From Heliopora coerulea (Eukaryota; Cnidaria; Anthozoa; Scleralcyonacea; Helioporidae), in NCBI GenBank assembly GCA_030142905.1, contig JASJOG010000053.1, forward strand, positions 826,501 to 890,500: a stretch of 64,000 bases of DNA. The letters run 5' to 3'. Positions 1 to 10,378 of the stretch are shown piece by piece. The notes beneath the pieces were generated by a model. It had not been told where the DNA came from and ran no database searches. It saw only the letters and a program-made list of their open reading frames with translations. The number at the start of each line of letters is the position of its first letter. The first letter of the stretch is position 1. The translations under genes were made by a program, and so were the position numbers.

Positions 1-571
1 TTGAGGAGTCAAGGTTGTGAGCACCAAAGGCGTGAGCCATTTAAGCTAGGGGGTCTGAGGGTATGCTCCCCCAGAATATTTTGAAATTCCAGAGTCTCAG
101 AAAGGCCATTTCCTGCATTTTGGGAGAGGTTTTTGACAATTTTAAGGGTTAGAAGATGTTATTCAAAATGTTATTGAATTAAAAAACTACATATACACAA
201 AATTTTTAAAACTTCTCAAGGTAATGCATTCTTTGTGAGTTGACACTTGCAAAATCTTTAGCATTAGCTTGTAGATCAAGTCTATCGGTTCTAGAATGGT
301 GCACATAAAGCATAAATAAATTATTAAGTCTACAGTGTGTCATAGATGTTCTCAAAAACATTTTAAATGACCATTTTACTGTCTAGTGATAACCTTATCT
401 GGCCACCAAATTATCAGGGGGGTGCCAGTCCCCTGTACCCCCTGGTTCCTATGTATCACATTTTTAGGGTTTTGTTATTTACATAGCCTGTCTTGAAAAT
501 GCCTTCTGACATTGTGAGCACCTTTTGTAACTATATTCAATTGAGTTGAATTAACCTGGTTTCTATTTCAG

Positions 572-3500
572 CTGGGTATCAAATATGGAGCTTCTCTGGA
601 CAAGTGCAGACATCTACTGCATGTTGCAAAGCAGCTTGATTTAAATGTGGTTGGTGTGAGGTATGTGTTCTTGTCATAATGAAGGGATATACTATACCAG
701 CCACAGAAATCCATTGTAACTGACATTAAGGTTGATTCCAGTCAATGATTACATAAAAAAAAACCCGGCATGTCAGAAAATCAGTGGAGTCTTCTTTTTA
801 GTCATTCAAAGACTTCTTTGCTGTCATTTGATGTTTTTGATGCACAATCAAGACTCACAGTACATGTATGGAACTGATCTGAGCTGCCAAAAAGAAAAGT
901 GTGCATTGACTAATCTTTTTCTATGTTTTGTTTGACTTCAGCATGACATGTACCAATAAGTTTCTACCTCGACATTCAGAAGGATTTAATATAATGTAAA
1001 AAAGTCTCATTAAGTACTATACTGTTTTTGAATAAGCTACATCTAACAAAACCAAATGCTTTTATACCAGAAAAAAACCCCCATAATTGTCATCCAGATA
1101 GAAGCACGCATATATTGCTTTAAATTGTGTTGATTTAAGGATTTTAATAGATTTTTTTTTATGGCAATGAAGATAAACTTGCCCTCACTGAACTTAAAAC
1201 TAGCAGTGTTGAGGAACTTAAACTCAGAGCCATCAAGAAAAATAAAAAAAAAAAAAGAAAAGAAAGTAACATCTTTGCAAATACTGTTGTTGTACAATAT
1301 TCACCTTTAATCCTTATTTAACTAAGGAATTTTAGACCTGTTTTTCTATAAAGTGCTTAGTTGACTTGAATATTTAATTGGAGCAAACCAAGGCTTAATC
1401 GGTTTGTTACTACAGTAGTTAAGTGTATATATAAAGAAAGCAAGGGACTGTTCAAATGTTACTCTATTACCAACAGAAAATTTTAATACGCACGCTCTCA
1501 AGCTGTTCTCTCAGAAAAACTTTCTGAGTCCCTGACGGGAATCGAACCCGTAACCTTCTGATCGCCGGTAAGACGCTCTAACCATTGAGCTACAAAGACT
1601 CAGATGGTGAGCGAAGGTTAAATTTTGTGTACTGGTTCGTATAGATGGTAGACATATGTACTGCCAGTCTGCTAGTCTCGATATGTCGTCTATTTTTATG
1701 TCAATCAATGATGTCTTTGTGGTAGCTTGGTAATTATGTTCTTAATATGCACGCTCTCAAGCTGTTCTCTCAGAAAAACTTTCTGAGTCCCTGACGGGAA
1801 TCGAACCCGTAACCTTCTGATCGCCGGTGAGACGCTCTAACCATTGAGCTACAAAGACTCAGATGGTGAGCGAAGGTTAAATTTTGTGTACTGGTTCGTA
1901 TGGATGGTAGACATATGTACTGCCAGTCTGCTAGTCTCGATATGTTGTCTATTTTTATGTCAATCAATGATGTCTTTGTGGTAGCTTAGTAATTATGTTC
2001 TTAATACGTGCGTACGTCTCAAGCCGTTCTCTCAGAAAAACTTTCTGAGTCCTTGGCGGGAATCGAACCCGTAACCTTCTGATCGCCGGTGAGACGTTCT
2101 AACCATTGAGCTACAAAGACTCAGATGGTGAGCGAAGGTTAAATTTTGTGTACTGGTTCGTATGGATGGTAGACATATGTACTGCCAGTCTGCTAGTCTC
2201 GATATGGCGTCTATTTTTATGTCAATCAATGATGTCTTTGTGGTAGCTTAGTAATTATGTTTTTAATATGCACGCTCTCAAGCCGTTCTCTCAGAAAAAC
2301 TTTCTGAGTCCCTGGCGGAAATCGAACCCGTAACCTTCTGATCGCCGGTGAGACGTTCTAACCATTGAGCTACAAAGACTCAGATGGTGAGCGAAGGTTA
2401 AATTTTGTGTACTGGTACGTATAGATGGTAGACATATGTACTGCCAGTCTGCTAGTCTCGATATGTTGTCTATTTTTATGTCAATCAATGATGTCTTTGT
2501 GGTAGCTTGGTAATTATGTTTTTAATATGCACGCTCTCAAGCCGTTCTCTCAGAAAAACTTTCTGAGTCCCTGGCGGAAATCGAACCCGTAACCTTCTGA
2601 TCGCCAGTGAGACGCTCTACCCATTGAGCTACAAAGACTCAGATGGTGAGCGAAGGTTAAATTTTGTGTACTGGTTCGTATAGATGGTAGACATATGTAC
2701 TGCCAGTCTGCTAGTCTCGATATGTTGTCTATTTTTATGTCAATCAATGATGTCTTTGTGGTAGCTTGGTAATTATGTTTTTAATATGCACGCTCTCAAG
2801 CCGTTCTCTCAGAAAAACTTTCTGAGTCCTTGGCGGGAATCGAACCCGTAACCTTCTGATCGCCAGTGAGACGCTCTAACCATTGAGCTACAAAGACTCA
2901 GATGGTGAACGAAGGTTAAATTTTGTGTACTGGTTCGTATAGATGGTAGACATATGTACTGCCAGTCTGCTTGTCTCGATATGTCGTCTATTTTTAGGGA
3001 CTCAGAAAGTTTTTCTGAGAGAACAGCTTGAGAGCGTGCGTATTAAGAACAATTACCAAGCTACCACAAAGACATCATAGAAAATTTTAAGTCGTTAATT
3101 GTTAAGGTTTTTTTTCCATAATCTCTTTCCTTCTGTTAGGAATCCGCCTTTGTTAATGATCTGTTGAGTGCTATATTTTTCTGTTCATATTTTAGCTTCC
3201 ATGTTGGCAGTGGTTGCTTTGATGCAACCGCGTTTAAAACTGCAGTGGAGTCAGCCCGGCTGGTCTTTGATTGGGGAGTGAGTACATCATTTTGCTTTTT
3301 ATTTTGAATCAGTAGACACTACAATTTGGATTGTTTGTGTTTTCAAAACTGTGGTGGTGGAAGAACCAGGCAGGAATCTCAACTAAAAATAAATGCGGAG
3401 CAAAAGATATATAACAAACGCATTTTGTTTGAGATATATTTATATGAGGTCTCTTTATCACGAGCATCTGACGATTTTCTAAAATTAGCATGGTCCTCAA

Positions 3501-6500
3501 ATTATTGTAATTCACAGATTCTTGAACTTATAATGTTTCCGTATTGTTCTATAATAAGGAACCAAAGTTGTCATTGTGGTAATTAACAAGTAATAATGAC
3601 TTAATCATCTTTCAAATGATCCATTTATGAGGGAAGAACGAAGGAAAATCACTTCTTCAAATCCGATAAATACACGCTAATGCTCGCATTTCTCGTCAAA
3701 TTGTTGCGACTCAGAAAATGTGAATTTTCAAACCTTCTTGCACTTACATGTAACAGTAGGCGTATCAGTACATTATTTTAAATAGTTAATAACATACGTA
3801 CAGGCTAATATTAAAGACTAATCAATGAGAGCGACGTCCGTGTAATAAAGTACTTGATTTCGCTTGTTCGCACAAACTTCACTCGTTCTTCGCTTTTTCT
3901 CAACAAAGAAACGAAGGCAAATACTTTCCCCTGACACTAAGCCAACAAAGATTTTTTTAAATGATGTTTCTCACGGTTTTGATCACCCTGTTTTTCTTCT
4001 CTTCGTTCCTTAGAGTGATATTGGCTTTAATTTTTCATTATTGGATGTTGGAGGAGGTTTTCCTGGGTCTGCGAGCAAGGATATCTGCTTTGAAGAGGTA
4101 ATAACCAGTAGATCGTTAAAACCGGCACGTTCGAAGTAATAGGGACCTCACGATCTACGACCTCAACTTCGACCTCAACGACGTCCTTCGAAACAAAAGA
4201 ATTCTTCATGCAAAACAAAGAGAATGAATGATTTCTATTCTCCAGAGCATTCTCAGCACCGCCGTTGTTTCGCGCACAGCGTCAGCTAGACCATTTTCAC
4301 GTCTTAAGGACGACGTCGGCTCGCGGAGTGAAAAAAGCTGTTACTTAAGATTTAATTCAACCCTAGACTACAGTCGTTTTAGCAGAACTGTAGCGTTTTA
4401 GGAGTCATAAAACTAGCCACAAGTATCAAGCAAGGTGGTCAATAAACTGTGGTTTCTTTAAATGCCGACATTTTAGAGGACGTCGTCCAAGTTGACGTCG
4501 TAGATGTTAAGGTGCCTGATATGATGCTAAGGAAGCAATAGCAATTGCCAACTTTTATTGAAGGGAGGACGGGCCGCCTATAAAAACACCAGACCGTATT
4601 TTCTCACGCAGATTTTGGCAGTTCCCGAACCCTCTTGAGGTCGAAAAGGGCTTGTGACAACAAATCTGGAACAGGACAATCGAAGCTGTAAGTACAGTTA
4701 TGAAGCGACGAATCTTGCGATCTGTTTATATGTAATAAGTAAGTTTCGGAAACACGTGATAAATTGACAGAAAGACCATTTTGGAGGTTATTGATCTCAA
4801 GATTATTTTACTGTGTCAGTGATGTCACAAGCCCTGCTAAGAGATCATCTCGACCGGTCTTGTTGAGTAACGCACGTTTCAAGAATATTAACTCTGGATG
4901 TTTAATCCGGTGAAGATATGTCGTGTACTGTCGAAATCCTTTCAACACGGCAGATTTATAGGAAGACAATGAAAATTTGTTCATTTGCACTTCGTTGTTT
5001 TTTTCGCAACTTTTATTGCACGTTCCCACATGTAAACTCAGGCTAAAATTCAACTGGATTGATGGAAGTCAATTCAGAATAAAAATAAGACCCTATAAGA
5101 GACAACTTCAGAATGTTTTAAAATAGATTTAGTTTCTTGATTGGATGAACTCCAGCACCATTCGGTAAATATTCGGCGGAATTTTATCGAACAGAACCAC
5201 ATCGCTAGATTTCACCTGGTACGGGATATCAGCATTCTGATCTGATACATCCCGACTGTACTATACCACCAAACAAATGACACTGAAACGCGTTTACATA
5301 TATATATATATATATATATAGTGTAATAACTTCTCGGTATTCATCTGTTCTCCTTTTATTTTTCCAGGTTTGTTCTGTGCTAAATGAGACTTTGGAGAAA
5401 TGTTTTCCTCGTAGTTCTGGAGTGCGTATCATTGCGGAACCAGGTCGATTTTATGTCAGCACTGCTTTCACCTTGGTGACCAGCGTCATATCTCGACGTG
5501 ATACCACTTGCAAACTTATTGAAGCCAAAGGTCAGCAAACATCTGATTTTAGCTTGTGAGTCCGGCACTGGTTGGCACTAGAATCGAACCACTGAGACCA
5601 GGTAATCGTGTGGAGACTGGGACTGGAAAATTAAGTATTTTATTTACTTGATAACTTTTTGGGAAAAATCGTTGGGGTTTAGGTTGGAATGTCATCAGGG
5701 GTAACGGTTAGAATTAGGGTTAGGATTAAGACTCTAACCCTAATCATAACCATAGCATCCAGGACAATTCTGAATCTTAGAACCATTGACATTTCAGGAT
5801 TATCCTGAATCTTAGGTGAAAGGATATCAGGTAAACAATACTTGATTTTCCAGTCCCAGTCTCCGCACGGTTACTTGGTCTCAATGGTTACGTTCTAATG
5901 ACGACCGTTGCTGCGTTAGTGCTGGAGATGGGGACTTCATCAAGTTCTTTGAATCTGAATAAAACCGAGTACCAAATTATAAGTTATATTTTGCCGATCC
6001 TACTCCGTGTTTTTAGAGCTCGGGTTTAACTTAGCATGTAGTTGATGGGAGCCATGCTCAACCGCCGTGGACTAACCGAAATGATTTGAAGGCAGGAGGA
6101 AAATATATAGTAATGTCTTTTTGTTAAATTCGTCGGGAAGGAAAGTTCTTTAAATACGTAACTATATTCCGTATTCTGTATTAAGAAGGGAATTGGAAAT
6201 TCATTTTATTTATCCCCAGTTTAACTAATCGATAGTTACAGGGTTAACTGAGCCTTGCTCTACAAACTGTGGTAAGCCGAGGACTCGGAAGAAATCCTAT
6301 CCCCAGGCAGAATTCTTGTCTGTAACATTCTGAAATCTTTCTTGTTGTGTCCTTGGCTTACCACATTTAGAACAGCGAGTCTTCGTAAAGCCTGTAATAG
6401 TTTCAAACTGCAATTTTTGAAAGAAAATAACCTATAGTTGTTCGACGCCATCTGTCAACACTTAACTAGCCATTCAAACGTCCTTCACGTTATAAACTCT

Positions 6501-8186
6501 GGAGCTACGACTCTTTTGACAAGGCTTTGTACTTCTGTGGTTTCTTGTGCTGATCTGAGCTCACGGCCAGGTATGGCATGCGTAAAAGTGCGTTAACATA
6601 ATGTACTGAGGCCGTACCATGCCTAATTTTTCTTGTCACTCGCGGCGCGCTGGAACTTACCAACTGTACCTTACCCACTGGTCAATACGCAGTCTAATTT
6701 CTTTATTTACCGTATTTTAGCAAGTGACGCTGTCGGTGTACACAACCAAAATGGCCAAGTAAGTTTGGGCCGTGTAATTGTTTGACAATGTGTATACAGT
6801 TGCACATTGATCTTCTTTGACATTTTTAAACTTATACCCAGCGAAAGGCTGTCGGGAAAACGTGGATTTGCTTAAGGTGTTATGTTCCACCCGCACAGGG
6901 CTACATGTATTACATCAATGAGGGAGTCTACAGCTCGTTCAACTGTCTTTTGTTTGACCACGCCACGGTCGAAGCCCAGATCCTTCGCGAACGCCATTCT
7001 AATGAAGAGAAGTTTCCATCAAGTATTTGGGGACCGAGCTGCGACTCTATGGATTGTGTTCTTAGAAACGTACAACTGCCCAAGTGTAACGTGGGAGATT
7101 GGATGTACTTCAAAGAGATGGGAGCGTACACGTTGTCTGCTGCATCTGGATTCAATGGGTTTTTACCACCAACTTGCCAATACTTTATTTCGTGGTGTGC
7201 AAGGTAAGAATTGTGGTACAAAATTACGATTACTTGTGGCTGCGATCATGTTTGGGCAAATTCCGATCTACATGTTCCACCGAACTGTGGGTAATTTGGG
7301 TAAGCATTAGGGCCAATTTACACGATATTGTGTTATACGATTGTTCGTTGTGATGTATCCGATTAAGTCACCAACTCCGTAGTCTGTGGCATAAAGATCA
7401 TAGAGATCATATAAAATAGAGGGGTCATTGAAGCTTAATGTCACACAATGGCGGAGAGAAAGATTGACCGCCGCCATATTGAATAAATTGGGGAGCAAAA
7501 CAAATATGCCCGGATGATAAGTTCAAGGTCAGGGCCAAAGACCACTTCACTTTTGTCTCTTTAAGTTTAAAAAAAAAAAGAAAAAGAAAACGGTAAAAAA
7601 ACTAAGGCAAAAGTAATAATAGATGAATACCCAGAAAAGTAGTTTTTCTGATGTGCAGTTTATGAAAACAAACGCTAACAATTCCCTAAACTTCAGTTGT
7701 TCGACCTCGAGGTTCTCGAACAGACGGAAAAGGGTCCGCAGAAGAACAATTTGTCCCCCTACCCAATTTACTCAAAATGGCGGCGTTCAATTTAACCCCA
7801 GTTTTCGGCCCCCGTGCCCCCTCTACTTGCATGTGCTAGGACAACCCAGTCTCACACCTTGAAAGGATGAATTTCGTCCGTGGACAAACGGTGGCAAATA
7901 GATGAATATTATCTCGTCAAGGGAAGCGAAGGCTCCCACTTGCGATAGGTTGTTACATTAAAACATTGAGAAACGAGCCCCTAAAATGGAAATAGAATAA
8001 TATATTAACGTGTGATTGTTTCAGTAAATATGAAAAGAATATACCTGTACGTAAAAATACATTTCTACCTTATCTCCCTTTCCTAGGGCAGCCATCGAGG
8101 AGTTCCTACCAATGGTACCTGTGATCAGCAGCAAGACCAAAAAGGTTGTGGAAGAACAGTATACAGGCCTGGTATCCGTCTACTAG
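572..8186 (+). CDS. ODC1: Ornithine decarboxylase, C-terminal part (5' exons lie before the window)
   Basis: Ornithine decarboxylase makes putrescine from ornithine with PLP; it is the cytosolic first step of polyamine synthesis. Exons read as 572-660, 3196-3277, 4014-4097, 5368-5530, 6721-6758, 6899-7203 and 8087-8186 (stop TAG at 8184). All junctions are GT-AG and keep frame, giving 286 residues. Visible family motifs, with mammalian roles in brackets: FHVGSGC (PLP pocket), LLDVGGGFPG (glycine loop for the phosphate), IIAEPGR (Glu/Arg contacting PLP), WGPSCDSMD (catalytic Cys360 and Asp361), GDWMYFKEMGAYT (Tyr389). The exon with the PLP-binding lysine is upstream of the window. The tail after the FNGF motif is about 46 residues, shorter than the mammalian tail, and shows no clear PEST stretch. 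The motif set with an intact active-site Cys favours a true enzyme over antizyme inhibitor, but the lysine cannot be checked here. Confidence 0.93.
1527..1599 (-). tRNA. tRNA-like unit 1, apparent anticodon GGC; probably a pseudogene or SINE head
   Basis: It folds as a 73-nt tRNA: acceptor arms GTCTTTG and CAGGGAC, D-stem GCTC/GAGC, T-arm ACGGG-TTCGATT-CCCGT. The anticodon arm is TCTTA-CCGGCGA-TCAGA, with a T30/C40 mismatch and C instead of T at position 33. GGC is not a normal eukaryotic alanine anticodon, so function is doubtful. The 3' half of the arm (TCAGA, then AGG) is like that of tRNA-Trp/Arg types. Confidence 0.5.
1786..1858 (-). tRNA. tRNA-like unit 2, apparent anticodon GGC; probably a pseudogene or SINE head
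   Basis: Same fold as unit 1. The anticodon arm is TCTCA-CCGGCGA-TCAGA, so the C30/C40 pair is broken and position 33 is C. Confidence 0.5.
2048..2120 (-). tRNA. tRNA-like unit 3; probably a pseudogene or SINE head
   Basis: Same fold as unit 2, with a further D-stem mismatch (GAAC in place of GAGC) and a CAAGGAC acceptor 3' arm. Confidence 0.45.
2307..2379 (-). tRNA. tRNA-like unit 4; probably a pseudogene or SINE head
   Basis: It has the D-stem mismatch of unit 3, and a base change in the T-arm (TTCGATTTCCG) that also breaks the T-stem. Confidence 0.4.
2566..2638 (-). tRNA. tRNA-like unit 5; probably a pseudogene or SINE head
   Basis: The anticodon loop is CTGGCGA, so T33 is present and the anticodon reads GGC. 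The T-stem carries the unit 4 change. The D-loop has GGTAG where the others have GTTAG. Confidence 0.4.
2825..2897 (-). tRNA. tRNA-like unit 6; probably a pseudogene or SINE head
   Basis: This is the best-preserved copy: D-stem and T-stem are intact and the loop is CTGGCGA with T33 present. The anticodon stem still has the C30/C40 mismatch. Confidence 0.45.
2996..3080 (+). repeat. Inverted partial copy of the tRNA-like repeat closing the array
   Basis: The last unit of the minus-strand array is cut short. It is followed directly by the same sequence in the opposite direction, starting at the tRNA 3' end (GGGACTCAG), then the hairpin and the start of the spacer. The array therefore ends in an inverted junction. 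Confidence 0.8.
4098..5367. other. ODC intron with CpG-rich dispersed repeat
   Basis: No coding signal is seen. At 4479-4533 it holds a stretch beginning GACGTCGTC that resembles 61309-61360. A (TA)n run sits near 5297-5321. Confidence 0.5.
5577..5905. repeat. Inverted-repeat element (MITE-like) in an ODC intron
   Basis: The left arm (about 5577-5638) and right arm (about 5843-5905) are imperfect reverse complements; both include the sequence of TGGAGACTGGGACTGG or its complement. The interior carries inverted telomere-like TTAGGG and CCCTAA words. No coding capacity and no clear target-site duplication. Confidence 0.7.
7307..7372 (-). repeat. Partial copy of a dispersed MITE family
   Basis: It begins GGGCCAATTTACACGA and contains the complement of words found at 17763-17956 and 39706-40160 (GATGTATCCGATT matching AATCGGATACATC). 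It lies in the last ODC intron. Confidence 0.6.
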
Positions 8187-10378
8187 AGATGCCAGTGCCT
8201 TTTTCGTGAAACTTTGTGATGCGTTTAACATATTAGAACCAACCTCGACCCAGGACCCGACGGGCCTAGAGTGAGGAAAACTACAAAATGTTGGGTGCAA
8301 ATGACCCTGGTGGAGATTCGCGAAGAACGAGTAACATTTTGTTGCTTTTTAATTTCCATCGAGACTTTACTCGAAGTTTACAAAAAGCCGAGGCGTCGTT
8401 GACGACACATTTGTCTCGTTGTTTCAACCTCTTCCCGACTGGAGGTCTCCCCTTCGACGCGTGGTATAGTCTGCCGTTAGCCAGAGTAAAATAATAGAAG
8501 TCTTATCCAGCGGGGGAAGAGCTAAGGCCCGTTGCGCGCGATTTTGTGCCACGCGGTTGTCGTCCTAGTGCTTGCAATCGCCACGTGACAGTCTGTGCAG
8601 CAAGGCATCTGCCTGTGATTCGCTCAAGTACCCTGTGGATTGTCTCGTAAGTTAAACGCATAAACCGAGACAGCAATCGCGGTGTACAAAATCTCACGTG
8701 TACACGAACCTTTAGTCTCCCCAGGAAACAATCAGGATCTCCTCCACATTCAATATTTCCACTAATCAGACACGAAGATAGGCTAGCCTTTTTGCAAACA
8801 CCGCAGCTTAACGCCATACGGTTGCGCTGGTACTGAGCTAGTGGTAAAGAAAAAGCGAGGGAAATTCTATTGTATTTAAGTCAAGTTAGCTGAACATATT
8901 TTTTCCACTGACATGGAAACCACTGAAAATAATGTCGGTAATGCAAGTGTAATTTTCACAAGTAGCGCAGGTTAGCTGACAAAAACGAAAGCTTCAGAAA
9001 CGACGCATTCGTATCGTATGTGGCGGCTGTTTTGTCCTTTGTTTTTACCAAGTCTATTTGTTCCCATCATTCTAAGTTTTCCACCACTTTGGCCCAGTCT
9101 CCTGGAACAAGCTGTGCATGCGAGGTTGCGTTAGAACATTAGACAAAGCGTCGATCGTTAGAACGAAACGAAAATTTAGTTTGTCGTGTTTGGTGAAAAT
9201 TATTTACGATTGATACGAGATCGATTGCGTGGCAAGAAATATTAAATCAAATATTTCTGAGATAGAAACACTGACGTCATAGTAGAAACATATATTTATA
9301 TCCTCAAGTCTTAAACATTTCTTTTCAACCTCGTGAACTTTCTTTCGTGTTCGACGAGTTAAGGGATACCTTCCCTCATATTGTAAATGGTAGGGAGGAA
9401 ACATTTTAAGCACGGTATAAATAGCTGTGCGTACAGAAGTATCTGGAAACTCGCGTGTAACCATAGGAACCATTCGAGTGGTAGTGTTCGCTTCAATGGT
9501 AGAAGAAATTTTATTTAAATCAATTTATCCCCAATACTTGACTTGTTCCTCATTATTAGCCAAAATAACAGCTAACTTAATTTACAAAGATATTGTTATG
9601 ACTAGATGATGGTAACGGTTACTCAGAATAAGCAAAGTTAAACGAGCTTAGTAACAAACAAGGTTTGCGCGATTCCACTCGTGAATGGGTGCGAAACATC
9701 GTTTCTCTTCGGTTCCTCTTTTGCTTAGGAATTCCCCCAACGAGTATACTTCTACACAATTAATGCTGGCTGGTGTACGAAGTGACCTTTACTCGTTACT
9801 CCTGTTGACTACATGCTGGCGCTAAAAAAAGACATGACCAATTCTTCGAGAAAGAAATAGCGGCTCGTGTGCTCGCATAAAAGTGTTCGGATGACGGTAT
9901 CGATCGAGTTAAACTTGGGCATTGCTTTCACGTGGGTTACAAAACCAAGGCTTGGAGACGACAGCTTCGACATTCGAGTACGTATGAAATATCTGGCTGG
10001 ATTTAAAACAGGAGTATGTTCTTGTATGTTGCTCTGGAAAATTGTGAAAGTTTCTTTTCGTGTTACCTCGCCGGAGATTACGGAATGAGTTGAATCATAT
10101 TCTTCGATCCTTCATCCGCATTTTACGATAAGTACTGCTCTTATGTTTGGAGGAGTATATTTAGAAGTTACTTGGAAGTCCTGATCGACTTCAGACTGAA
10201 TTTGTTCCTGTCTTGTGAACGAAATGTAGCAGGTACCAGTCAGCCTAACCTTATCTATGCTAACGAGTGTCGAAAGAGATAAATTCATCTTCTAAATAAG
10301 GTGAATACCAAATGGCCAGCTTGAGAACGTTGCCACATACAGTTGATCCCGTCTTCGCCGAAAAAGATCAAATCCTTG
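8187..10378. other. Intergenic region between ODC and the proteinase gene
   Basis: It must hold the ODC 3' UTR and the proteinase promoter, but I could not define either. A minus-strand copy of a dispersed element lies at 8425-8493. Short open frames here lack splice or family support. Confidence 0.5.
8425..8493 (-). repeat. Dispersed repeat copy (CTGGCTAACGCCAGACGA-type family)
   Basis: Read on the minus strand it matches 13743-13808, 34221-34285 and 45048-45117: TTTTACTCTGGCTAACG, then a GTC.AAGGGGAGAC block. Confidence 0.65.

Larger units (their letters stand above)
1484..2995 (-). repeat. Tandem array of six ~259-bp units, each with a tRNA-like sequence
   Basis: Six near-identical units lie head to tail in the first visible ODC intron; matching points are spaced 259, 262, 259, 259 and 259 bases. 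Each unit, read on the minus strand, carries a 73-nt tRNA-like sequence. It is followed directly by a short hairpin (CTCAGAAA paired with TTTCTGAG) and then about 170 bases of unique-looking spacer. The array is antisense to ODC. High identity between units implies recent amplification or gene conversion. It is either an amplified tRNA-derived SINE or a decayed tRNA cluster. Confidence 0.9.

Noticed and set aside
1..571. Search for the ODC exon with the PLP-binding lysine
   Set aside because: No matching coding sequence; only GGGGGT/CCCCC-type repeats and AT-rich intron were seen, so the upstream exons must lie outside the window.
1511..2747. Five identical-looking 65-codon minus-strand frames
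   Set aside because: They are translations of the tRNA-like repeat units; the conserved peptide simply reflects the tRNA sequence.
1484..2995. CRISPR-like array
   Set aside because: Repeats are 259 bp with tRNA-like content in an animal intron; spacing and content do not fit CRISPR.
8503..8817. 104-codon minus-strand frame
   Set aside because: No recognised domain or splice context in the ODC-proteinase spacer.
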